Shown one piece after another: positions 57,095 through 64,000 of a stretch of DNA of 64,000 bases (position 1 is its first letter; the number at the start of each line of letters is the position of its first letter). Origin of the DNA: Marinobacter lipolyticus (GTDB lineage: Bacteria > Pseudomonadota > Gammaproteobacteria > Pseudomonadales > Oleiphilaceae); contig NZ_QTKT01000010.1 of assembly GCF_018424605.1 (NCBI RefSeq), positions 1 through 64,000 on the forward strand, written 5' to 3'. Under the pieces are notes generated by a model. That model had not been told where the DNA came from. It ran no database searches and was given only the letters and a program-made list of their open reading frames with translations. The position numbers were made by a program, and so were the translations under genes.

Positions 57095-59275
57095 ATGACA
57101 GAACGCGTACAAGTCGGCGGCATTCAGGTCGCGAAGAATCTGTATGATTTCGTGAACAACGAAGCGATTCCGGGAACCGGCGTTGATGCAGAGAAATTCT
57201 GGGCTGAATTCGACAAGATCGTGAACGAGCTGGCGCCGCGTAACCGCGAACTGCTGGCCAAGCGCGATGTTATTCAGGAAAAGATGGACAGCTGGAACCG
57301 AGACCACAAGGGCCAGAAGCTGGACATGGCGGAATATAAAGCCTTCCTGAAAGACATCGGTTATCTGGTGGACGAGCCGGGCGAGTTCAAGATCTCCACG
57401 TCAAACGTGGATCCGGAAGTGGCCACCATGGCCGGTCCGCAGCTGGTGGTCCCGATCATGAACGCGCGTTTTGCGCTGAACGCTGCCAACGCCCGTTGGG
57501 GTAGCCTGTATGACGCGCTTTACGGCACTGACGCCATCTCTGAAGAAGGTGGTGCAGATAAGGGTCGCGGTTACAACCCGGTGCGTGGTGCCAAGGTTAT
57601 TGAGTGGGCCCGCAACCTGCTGGACAGCTCTGCACCGCTGGCATCCGGCAGTCACAAAGATGCCGCCAAGTATCTGGTTGATGGCGGCAAGCTGGTGGTC
57701 AAGCTGCAGAACGGCGAAAGCACCGGCCTGAAAGACGAAGCCGGCTTTGTCGGTTACACCGGTGCCGCCGATGCGCCTACCGGCATTCTGCTGGTCAAGA
57801 ATGGCATGCACTTTGAAATCCAGATCGATGCCAGCCATCCGATCGGAAAAGATGACGGCGCCAACGTTAAAGACGTGCTGATGGAATCTGCGCTGACCAC
57901 CATCATGGACTGCGAAGATTCCGTTGCGGCTGTGGACGCCGACGACAAGGCTCTGGCGTATCGCAACTGGCTCGGCCTGATGAAGGGTGACCTGCAGGAA
58001 ACCTTCGAGAAGGGTGGTGAGCAGCTGACCCGTAAGATGAATGCGGACCGCAGCTATACCGCGGCGAACGGCAGCGAGTTGAGCCTGAAGGGCCGCAGCC
58101 TGATGTTCATCCGTAACGTGGGTCACCTGATGACCAACCCGGCCGTTCTGCTGAGCGACGGCAACGAGATTCCGGAAGGCCTGATGGACGGGCTGATCAC
58201 CTCACTGATCGCTATTCACGATCTGAAGGGCAACGGCAAGTTCCAGAACAGCACCACCGGTTCCATGTACATCGTGAAGCCGAAGATGCACGGTCCGGAA
58301 GAAGTCGCCTTCACCAATGAATTCTTCGGTCGTGTCGAAGATGCCCTTGGTCTGCCGCGCTTCACCCTGAAGGTGGGCATCATGGACGAAGAGCGTCGCA
58401 CCACCGTTAACCTGAAGGCCTGTATCCACGCCGCCAAAGAGCGTGCCGTGTTCATCAACACCGGCTTCCTGGATCGGACCGGCGATGAAATCCACACGTC
58501 CATGGAGCTGGGTCCGTTCATTCGCAAAGGTGCGATGAAGCAGGCCACATGGATCAATGCCTACGAACAGTGGAACGTGGATATCGGTCTGGAGACCGGT
58601 TTCCGTGGTGTCGCGCAGATTGGTAAGGGTATGTGGGCAATGCCGGATCTGATGGCAGGCATGCTCGAAGCCAAGATCGGCCACCCGAAGGCCGGTGCAA
58701 ATACGGCCTGGGTACCGTCCCCGACCGCTGCCACCCTGCACGCCAGCCATTACCACCAGGTCTCGGTGGCGGATATCCAGAAAGAGCTGGAAAGCCGCAC
58801 CCGTGCGAATCTTGACGACATCCTGACCGTGCCGGTTATGGACGATCCTGCGTCCCTGTCCGCTGAGGACGTTCAGCAGGAGCTGGATAACAACGCCCAG
58901 GGTATCCTTGGTTACGTTGTACGCTGGATCGATCAGGGCGTGGGCTGCTCCAAGGTGCCTGACATCAATGATGTGGGCCTGATGGAAGACCGTGCCACCC
59001 TGCGGATTGCCTCTCAGTTGCTGGCAAACTGGCTGCATCATGGCATCTGTTCTGAGGAGCAGATCATGGAAACCATGAAGCGCATGGCGGCGGTGGTCGA
59101 CAAGCAGAACGCCGGTGACGCGGCCTATCGCCCAATGGCCGGTAACTTCGATGACAGTGTTGCCTTCCAGGCCGCGCTGGATCTGGTTCTGAAAGGTCGC
59201 GAGCAGCCGAATGGCTACACCGAGCCGCTTCTGCACGCTTACCGTCTGAAGGCGAAGGCCAAGTACGGCCAGTAA
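57095..59275 (+). CDS. glcB: Malate synthase G
   Basis: Condenses glyoxylate with acetyl-CoA to malate in the glyoxylate bypass, using Mg2+. The 726-residue length and motifs match form G: MADERVQ-like start ([20 protein letters not shown]), [18 protein letters not shown] (about 270), [19 protein letters not shown] (about 425), [18 protein letters not shown] (about 455), and [20 protein letters not shown] (about 615). The start has CTGAGGCAGACAACG upstream. Ends at a strong terminator. No aceA is in the window. Confidence 0.97.
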   Translation: MTERVQVGGIQVAKNLYDFVNNEAIPGTGVDAEKFWAEFDKIVNELAPRNRELLAKRDVIQEKMDSWNRDHKGQKLDMAEYKAFLKDIGYLVDEPGEFKISTSNVDPEVATMAGPQLVVPIMNARFALNAANARWGSLYDALYGTDAISEEGGADKGRGYNPVRGAKVIEWARNLLDSSAPLASGSHKDAAKYLVDGGKLVVKLQNGESTGLKDEAGFVGYTGAADAPTGILLVKNGMHFEIQIDASHPIGKDDGANVKDVLMESALTTIMDCEDSVAAVDADDKALAYRNWLGLMKGDLQETFEKGGEQLTRKMNADRSYTAANGSELSLKGRSLMFIRNVGHLMTNPAVLLSDGNEIPEGLMDGLITSLIAIHDLKGNGKFQNSTTGSMYIVKPKMHGPEEVAFTNEFFGRVEDALGLPRFTLKVGIMDEERRTTVNLKACIHAAKERAVFINTGFLDRTGDEIHTSMELGPFIRKGAMKQATWINAYEQWNVDIGLETGFRGVAQIGKGMWAMPDLMAGMLEAKIGHPKAGANTAWVPSPTAATLHASHYHQVSVADIQKELESRTRANLDDILTVPVMDDPASLSAEDVQQELDNNAQGILGYVVRWIDQGVGCSKVPDINDVGLMEDRATLRIASQLLANWLHHGICSEEQIMETMKRMAAVVDKQNAGDAAYRPMAGNFDDSVAFQAALDLVLKGREQPNGYTEPLLHAYRLKAKAKYGQ

Positions 59276-59290
59276 GCTTCGGCAGTAAAG

Positions 59291-59322
59291 AAAAAGCCCC
59301 GCTCTTGAGCGGGGCTTTTTTG
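59291..59322. terminator. Bidirectional Rho-independent terminator between glcB and folD
   Basis: AAAAAGCCCCGCTC and GAGCGGGGCTTTTTT form a 9-bp GC stem around a short loop with A and T tracts on either side. It serves both convergent genes. Confidence 0.9.
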
Positions 59323-60180
59323 TTAGTCCTTGTGCAGCTCGTTGGCGGCGTACAGCGTGTTCTCCAGCAGCGTGGCGATGGTCATCGGGCCCACGCCACC
59401 GGGTACCGGTGTGATGTAGGCGGCGCGCTCCGCAGCGGCCTCGAAATCCACATCGCCGCGCAATTTGCCGTCTTCCATGCGGTTGATGCCCACGTCAATC
59501 ACCGTGGCGCCGGGTTTCACCCATTCGCCTTTTACCAATCCAGGTTTGCCGGCGGCGGCAATGAGGATGTCGGCCTCGCCAACAAACTTCTCCAGGTTCG
59601 GGGTAAAGCGATGACAGACCGTGGTGGTGGCGCCTTTGAGTAACAGTTCCATGCTCATGGGGCGGCCCACAATGTTGGAGGCGCCCACAATCACCGCGTG
59701 CTGGCCCTTGTAGGGCGTATCAATACTGTCCAGCAGGGTGATCACGCCCGCCGGGGTGCAGGGGCGCAGCGCGGGCTTGCGCTGCATCAGGCGGCCGATG
59801 TTGTAGGGGTGGAAGCCGTCAACGTCCTTGTCGGGGCGAATCTTGACCAGAATCGGATCGGCGTCGAGGTGGGCGGGCAGGGGAAGCTGAACCAGGATGC
59901 CATCGACCGCCGGGTTCTCGTTCAGTTCTTCGATCAGTCCCTCCAGGGCCTCCTGTGAGGTGTCCTCGGGCAGATCGTACGACAGCGACAGGATGCCTGC
60001 TTCGTCGCAGGCTTTTCGTTTGTTGCCGACGTAGACCTGTGATGCGGCGTCATTTCCTACCAGCACCACTGCCAGTCCCGGGGCGCGCAGGCCCTGTTGG
60101 CGGCGGGCTTCCACGCCGTGGGCAACCTGCTGGCGTACCCGGGCAGCAATCTCTTTTCCGTTGATCAGTTTGGCGCTCAT
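59323..60180 (-). CDS. folD: Bifunctional methylenetetrahydrofolate dehydrogenase / methenyl-THF cyclohydrolase
   Basis: FolD interconverts 5,10-methylene-, 5,10-methenyl- and 10-formyl-THF in one-carbon metabolism. The 285-residue protein has the catalytic [14 protein letters not shown] (about 52), [14 protein letters not shown] (about 95), [26 protein letters not shown] (NADP site about 165) and [16 protein letters not shown] near the end. ATG 60180 gives the usual [12 protein letters not shown]; an ATG 24 bases upstream lacks support. Convergent with glcB and divergent from the tRNA operon. Confidence 0.96.
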   Translation of the reverse strand: MSAKLINGKEIAARVRQQVAHGVEARRQQGLRAPGLAVVLVGNDAASQVYVGNKRKACDEAGILSLSYDLPEDTSQEALEGLIEELNENPAVDGILVQLPLPAHLDADPILVKIRPDKDVDGFHPYNIGRLMQRKPALRPCTPAGVITLLDSIDTPYKGQHAVIVGASNIVGRPMSMELLLKGATTTVCHRFTPNLEKFVGEADILIAAAGKPGLVKGEWVKPGATVIDVGINRMEDGKLRGDVDFEAAAERAAYITPVPGGVGPMTIATLLENTLYAANELHKD

Positions 60181-60341
60181 GTCTCTGTCTTGTCGGTTGG
60201 GCAAAAATGGAGGGCGGGCATTGTCTCACGCTTCGCTGATAACTCCAATTGGCGGTCGGCCGGAAGGGTGCCGCCGGGAACTATTCCCGCGGCTGGCGGT
60301 CTGTTGATCGTGTGTGGTTATGATCAATTTCCAAATCCGTG

Positions 60342-60370
60342 TTGACGGCAGGGGTCGGTGCCGGTAATAT
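60342..60370 (+). promoter_or_regulatory. Sigma-70 promoter of the tRNA operon
   Basis: TTGACG and TAATAT are exactly 17 bases apart, 40 bases before the first tRNA. The bases right after the -10 (GCGCGCC) form a GC-rich discriminator, typical of stable-RNA promoters under stringent control. Confidence 0.85.
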
Positions 60371-60410
60371 GCGCGCCAACTTTGCTGAGGCACTTGTTGT
60401 TCAGTTCAGA

Positions 60411-60487
60411 CGGGGTATAGCGCAGTCTGGTAGCGCGCCTGCTTTGGGAGCAGGATGTCGGGAGTTCGAATCTCTCTACCCCGACCA
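60411..60487 (+). tRNA. tRNA-Pro (anticodon TGG)
   Basis: 77 bases with CCA encoded. Acceptor CGGGGTA/TACCCCG, anticodon stem CTGCT/AGCAG around a loop with TGG, and GGAGTTCGAATCTCT T arm. First of four tRNAs in one transcript. Confidence 0.97.
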
Positions 60488-60519
60488 CTTTCTGAATATT
60501 CAGGTGGGCGAACGGTCAA

Positions 60520-60596
60520 GCGCCCGTAGCTCAGCTGGATAGAGCACCCGCCTTCTAAGCGGGTGGTCGCAGGTTCGAGTCCTGCCGGGCGCGCCA
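60520..60596 (+). tRNA. tRNA-Arg (anticodon TCT)
   Basis: 77 bases with CCA encoded. Acceptor GCGCCCG/CGGGCGC, anticodon stem CCGCC..AGCGGG region with loop CTTCTAA, reading AGA. T arm GCAGGTTCGAGTCCTGC. Confidence 0.97.
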
Positions 60597-60683
60597 TCAA
60601 GCCTTTGGTCTGGTCCGCACCGGACTCGCCAATCAGCAAAGTTGAGGTAAAAGAAGTGATTGCCGCAAGGCATGTCCCAATGT

Positions 60684-60760
60684 GGTGGACGTAGCTCAGT
60701 TGGTAGAGCTCAGGATTGTGACTCCTGCGGTCGAGGGTTCGAACCCCTTCGTCCACCCCA
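60684..60760 (+). tRNA. tRNA-His (anticodon GTG)
   Basis: 77 bases counting the extra 5' G(-1) at 60684, which faces C73. Acceptor GTGGACG/CGTCCAC, anticodon GTG in loop ATTGTGA, CCA encoded. Confidence 0.97.
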
Positions 60761-60836
60761 CTTTTCTGATTTGATTCCGCATGTGACGAACTGTTTGAAT
60801 GGCCTCGCAGCCGTTGATTATTCTTCATGCCGTTGT

Positions 60837-60921
60837 GCGCGAGTGGCGGAACTGGTAGACGCGCTGGATTTAGGTTCCAGTGGGGCAACCCGTGAGAGTT
60901 CGAGTCTCTCCTCGCGCACCA
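60837..60921 (+). tRNA. tRNA-Leu (anticodon TAG)
   Basis: 85 bases with a long variable arm (GTGGGGCAACCCGT). Acceptor GCGCGAG/CTCGCGC, anticodon stem CTGGA/TCCAG with TAG in the loop, CCA encoded. A run of C and T (60922-60943) follows and could help end transcription. The 215 bases to tig hold no other gene. Confidence 0.97.
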
Positions 60922-61158
60922 CCCCCCCCCTTTCTTTTTGTCAATTCGTCCCCAAATGGTTTCCAGCGGTTAGTCGATGTGTGATCGGCCCGTATGTGGC
61001 TGCTGCAAGAGTGCACCTGTCAGGTGATTCTCTCGGCGGGGCAAACCGTGATAAACTACCGGCTTTTAAATTTCGGTCCTTCTGCGGGAAAACGCCCGGA
61101 GTTGGATTTTTAGGTTTAATTTCATTCACATACTGAACCTGTAATTTGAGGATCTTCC

Positions 61159-62463
61159 ATGCAAGTGTCTGTTGAAACGACCTCCAACATCGAGCGTCGC
61201 ATGACGATTGGTGTGCCCGCCCAGGAAATTGACCAGGCGGTCCAGAAGCGCCTGCAGGAAACTGCCCGCACTGTCCGTCTGAACGGCTTCCGTCCGGGTA
61301 AGGTACCCATGAGCGTGGTCAAGCGTCGTTTCGGTGCCAGTGTTCGCCAGGAAGTGGTGGGCGAGGTGATGCGTGACAGCTACATCAAGGCGCTGCAGGA
61401 GCAGGACATTAACCCGGCAGGCTGGCCCAAGCTGGAGCCGACGGTCATGGAAGAAGGCAAGGATCTCGAGTTTGTTGCCACCTTCGAAGTTCTGCCAGAA
61501 ATTGAGCTGGGTGATCTGAGCAAGATTTCGGTAGAGAAACTGACCTCGGAAATTGCCGACAAGGACATCGACAACATGATCGATAACCTGCGTCGTCAGC
61601 AGGCCACCATGAAAGAGGTCAAGCGCAAGTCCAAGAACAAGGACGTGGTGACCATCGATTTCAAGGGCACCATCGACGGCGAGGAATTCGACGGCGGAGC
61701 CGCAGAGGGCCATCGCCTGACGCTGGGCTCCGGCCAGATGATTCCCGGTTTCGAGAAGGGCATCGTTGGCGGCAAGACCGGTGAAGAGCTGGAGATTGAA
61801 GTAACCTTCCCGGACGACTACCACAACGAAGATCTGGCGGGTAAGCCGGCCAAGTTCGCGATCACTATCCACAAAGTGGAAGAGCCGCAGCTGCCGGAAC
61901 TGGATACCGAGTTCTTCAAGAAGTTCGGTATCGACGCCGAAGACGAAGCCACGTTCCGCGAGGAAGTGAAGAAGAACATGGAGCGCGAGCTCAAGCAGGC
62001 GGTGTCCAACAAGGTCAAGAACGACGTGGTTGATGGCCTGCTGGAAACCACTGAGGTGGATATTCCGGCCGCACTGGTTGACCAGGAAATCGATCGCCTG
62101 CGTCAGGACGCGGTACAGCGTTTTGGGGGGCAGGTGGATTTTCAGCAGCTGCCGAAGGAAATCTTCCAGGAGCAGGCTGAGCGTCGCGTGAAGACCGGCC
62201 TGCTGTTCCAGGAAGTGGTCAAGAAGAACGACCTGAAGGCCGATCCGGCGAAAGTTGACGAGAAGATCCAGGAGATCGCGTCAACGTATGAACAGCCAGA
62301 GGAAGTGGTCGCACACTTCAACAGCAACCCCGAGCAAAAGTCTCAGATCGAGTCGTCGGTGCTGGAAGATCAGGTTGTCGACTACGTGCTCGAGCAGGCG
62401 AAGGTCAAAGAGAAGAAGGTCAAGTACGAAGAAGCCGTGCAGGCTGGTCAGCCGCAGCGCTGA
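61159..62463 (+). CDS. tig: Trigger factor (ribosome-associated chaperone)
   Basis: Binds the ribosome exit tunnel and shields nascent chains. The 434-residue protein has the ribosome-binding loop GFRPGKVPMSVVKRRFG (about 44-60). The central FKBP-like PPIase domain is about 150-240 (VVTIDFKGTIDGEEFDGGAA; LGSGQMIPGFEKGIVGGKTG). A helical substrate-binding C-terminus follows. The start has TTGAGGATCTTCC upstream. First of the tig-clpP-clpX series, with its own terminator. Confidence 0.97.
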   Translation: MQVSVETTSNIERRMTIGVPAQEIDQAVQKRLQETARTVRLNGFRPGKVPMSVVKRRFGASVRQEVVGEVMRDSYIKALQEQDINPAGWPKLEPTVMEEGKDLEFVATFEVLPEIELGDLSKISVEKLTSEIADKDIDNMIDNLRRQQATMKEVKRKSKNKDVVTIDFKGTIDGEEFDGGAAEGHRLTLGSGQMIPGFEKGIVGGKTGEELEIEVTFPDDYHNEDLAGKPAKFAITIHKVEEPQLPELDTEFFKKFGIDAEDEATFREEVKKNMERELKQAVSNKVKNDVVDGLLETTEVDIPAALVDQEIDRLRQDAVQRFGGQVDFQQLPKEIFQEQAERRVKTGLLFQEVVKKNDLKADPAKVDEKIQEIASTYEQPEEVVAHFNSNPEQKSQIESSVLEDQVVDYVLEQAKVKEKKVKYEEAVQAGQPQR

Positions 62464-62505
62464 TGACACCCGGGGCCTTAGATTGGTCCCGGTTGGCCGA
62501 AAAGG

Positions 62506-62534
62506 GAAAACAGCCGGCATGTCCGGCTGTTTTC
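62506..62534. terminator. Terminator after tig
   Basis: GAAAACAGCCGG, a 5-base loop, CCGGCTGTTTTC: a 7-bp GC stem extended by A/T pairs, ending in four T. It lies 43 bases past the tig stop. Confidence 0.8.
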
Positions 62535-62631
62535 ATCTTGGCCCGGTGGTGGCAGAGTATAGGGTGTAGATCACTGATAACGCAGTGGCCTGAGGCCACG
62601 CCCCAATGTCCAAAAGGAGTTCAGGCGCATC

Positions 62632-63267
62632 ATGACGCAAAAACCAATTGATGGTCCCGCAATGGTAACCAGTTCCGGCCTGGTTCCGATCGTTATTGAG
62701 CAAACCGCTCGTGGAGAGCGTTCCTTTGATATCTACTCCCGGTTGCTCAAGGAGCGGGTGATTTTCATGGTGGGTCCGGTCGAGGATCACATGGCGAACC
62801 TGATCGTGGCGCAGCTGCTGTTCCTGGAGTCCGAGAATCCGGACAAGGACATTCACCTCTACATCAACAGCCCGGGCGGCTCTGTCACTGCCGGTATGTC
62901 CATCTATGACACCATGCAGTTCATCAAGCCGGATGTGGCAACCCTGTGTGTGGGTCAGGCGGCCAGTATGGGCGCTTTCCTGCTCGCCGGCGGCGCCGCG
63001 GGCAAGCGGGCCTGTCTGCCGAACTCCCGTGTGATGATTCACCAGCCGCTGGGTGGCTATCAGGGGCAGGCGACGGATATTGAGATCCACACCCGTGAGA
63101 TTCTCAAAATCCGTCATACCCTGAACTCCATCCTGGCGCATCACACCGGCCAGGATCTCGATACCATCGCGAAGGACACCGATCGCGATAACTTCATGGA
63201 TCCTCAGCAGGCGAAAGACTATGGCCTGATTGATTCTATACTTGATAAGCGCGTACCGAATAAATAA
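62632..63267 (+). CDS. clpP: ATP-dependent Clp protease proteolytic subunit
   Basis: Serine protease forming the tetradecameric chamber fed by ClpX or ClpA. The 211-residue protein has the catalytic Ser in [14 protein letters not shown] (about 108), His in [19 protein letters not shown] (about 133) and Asp in [13 protein letters not shown] (about 180). [12 protein letters not shown] is near 80. The start has AAAAGGAG upstream with a longer than usual spacing of about 14 bases; there is no better in-frame start. Confidence 0.96.
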   Translation: MTQKPIDGPAMVTSSGLVPIVIEQTARGERSFDIYSRLLKERVIFMVGPVEDHMANLIVAQLLFLESENPDKDIHLYINSPGGSVTAGMSIYDTMQFIKPDVATLCVGQAASMGAFLLAGGAAGKRACLPNSRVMIHQPLGGYQGQATDIEIHTREILKIRHTLNSILAHHTGQDLDTIAKDTDRDNFMDPQQAKDYGLIDSILDKRVPNK

Positions 63268-63343
63268 TACTGAAGGTAATCGCATCATCCTTGGCCGGCG
63301 TATTAGCCAGTAGCGCCGGCACACCAAGATCAGAGGTATTTCA

Positions 63344-64000
63344 ATGGCAGATGAAAGAAACGGCAGGGGCGACGATAACGGCAAGTTGCTCTACTGCTCG
63401 TTTTGTGGAAAGAGCCAGCATGAAGTCCGTAAGCTCATTGCAGGGCCCTCGGTGTTCATCTGCGACGAGTGCGTCGACCTGTGCAACGACATTATCCGTG
63501 AAGAGATTCAGGAGAATGCCCAGGAAGAGGCCAGTGATCGTCTTCCGACTCCTGCTGAAATCCGCGATACGCTCGACGAATACGTTATCGGCCAGGATCG
63601 TGCGAAAGTCGTGCTTTCCGTTGCGGTCTACAATCACTACAAGCGCCTGCGCTACGGTGAGGGTAAGGCCGAGGTTGAGCTGGGCAAGAGCAACATTCTG
63701 CTGATCGGTCCGACGGGCAGCGGCAAGACGTTGCTGGCGGAGACACTGGCGCGCATGCTGAATGTGCCATTCACCATTGCCGATGCAACGACGCTGACGG
63801 AAGCCGGCTATGTGGGTGAGGACGTTGAAAACATCATCCAGAAGCTGCTGCAGAAGTGCGATTACGACGTCGACAAGGCCCAGCGCGGCATTGTGTACAT
63901 CGACGAAATCGACAAGATTTCGCGCAAGTCTGACAACCCTTCAATTACCCGGGACGTGTCCGGTGAGGGCGTACAGCAGGCGCTGTTGAAGCTGATCGAG
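63344..64000 (+). CDS. clpX: ATP-dependent Clp protease ATP-binding subunit ClpX (3' end beyond the window)
   Basis: Unfoldase of the ClpXP protease. The first 219 codons are present and open to the last base. The N-terminal C4 zinc domain has C18-x2-C21 and C40-x2-C43 ([24 protein letters not shown]). It is followed by [19 protein letters not shown], Walker [27 protein letters not shown] and Walker [13 protein letters not shown] 63344 comes 76 bases after clpP. Full length in relatives is about 425 residues, so roughly half is missing. Confidence 0.96.
   Translation, partial: MADERNGRGDDNGKLLYCSFCGKSQHEVRKLIAGPSVFICDECVDLCNDIIREEIQENAQEEASDRLPTPAEIRDTLDEYVIGQDRAKVVLSVAVYNHYKRLRYGEGKAEVELGKSNILLIGPTGSGKTLLAETLARMLNVPFTIADATTLTEAGYVGEDVENIIQKLLQKCDYDVDKAQRGIVYIDEIDKISRKSDNPSITRDVSGEGVQQALLKLIE

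Noticed and set aside
55520..57307. 595-codon minus-strand open frame opposite cysS and the glcB start
   Set aside because: Overlaps three well-supported genes on the other strand and lacks any domain.
58202..59236. 344-codon minus-strand open frame inside glcB
   Set aside because: Antisense shadow of malate synthase; no start signal or motif.
60339..61136. Open frames running through the tRNA cluster on both strands
   Set aside because: They read through tRNA genes; composition and stop positions are chance.

Overview
The window looks like chromosomal DNA of a marine or halophilic gammaproteobacterium, most likely Marinobacter or a near relative. This is inferred from protein resemblance and gene order, not from a search. 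Pointers are a Pseudomonas-type AcnB, the miaE / LysR regulator / fpr arrangement also known from pseudomonads, a lone ectoine hydroxylase, and the tig-clpP-clpX order. Coding density is high. No CRISPR array, transposase, integrase or prophage gene was seen.

Layout. (1) 1-5414: housekeeping block with acnB, miaE, a LysR regulator and divergent fpr. (2) 5415-30532: a long accessory stress region. It holds a KGG-repeat protein, an SRPBCC membrane protein, ectD, a large catalase, an SDR oxidoreductase, a K+-channel-like protein, an EF-hand protein, a SprT-like metalloprotease, a PQQ glucose dehydrogenase, egtB-egtD, chaB, a hemerythrin-like protein and a sigma-54 activator. It then has a nine-gene minus-strand run (CBS protein, Cys-rich copper-storage-like protein, DUF2383-like protein, two Cu/Zn SODs, LigD, a small zinc-finger protein, two Ku proteins) and a Crp/Fnr regulator. 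(3) 30533-42184: a damaged GGDEF-EAL locus, a membrane-anchored sorbosone-dehydrogenase-like enzyme, a host-attachment-family protein, a lipoprotein, a radical SAM gene under a LexA-like box, a lemA/TPM operon and a large MscS-type channel. (4) 42185-47857: an alternative haem-copper cytochrome oxidase cluster with a fused subunit I+III. (5) 47854-53802: a membrane GDPD, an LTA-synthase-like phosphoglycerol transferase, an unknown exported protein, lpxH and ppiB. (6) 53940-64000: glnS, cysS, glcB, folD, a Pro-Arg-His-Leu tRNA operon, tig, clpP and the first 219 codons of clpX.

The most interesting part is the run at 22136-29142. Non-homologous end-joining genes (ligD, two ku) are translationally coupled through a 79-residue eight-cysteine zinc-finger protein. 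They lie just downstream of two periplasmic Cu/Zn SODs and a probable copper-storage protein. Together with catalase, ergothioneine, hydroxyectoine and KGG functions, this looks like a desiccation / oxidative / stationary-phase survival island. The oxidase cluster is the second point of interest: its subunit I has Gln where the K-pathway Lys is expected.
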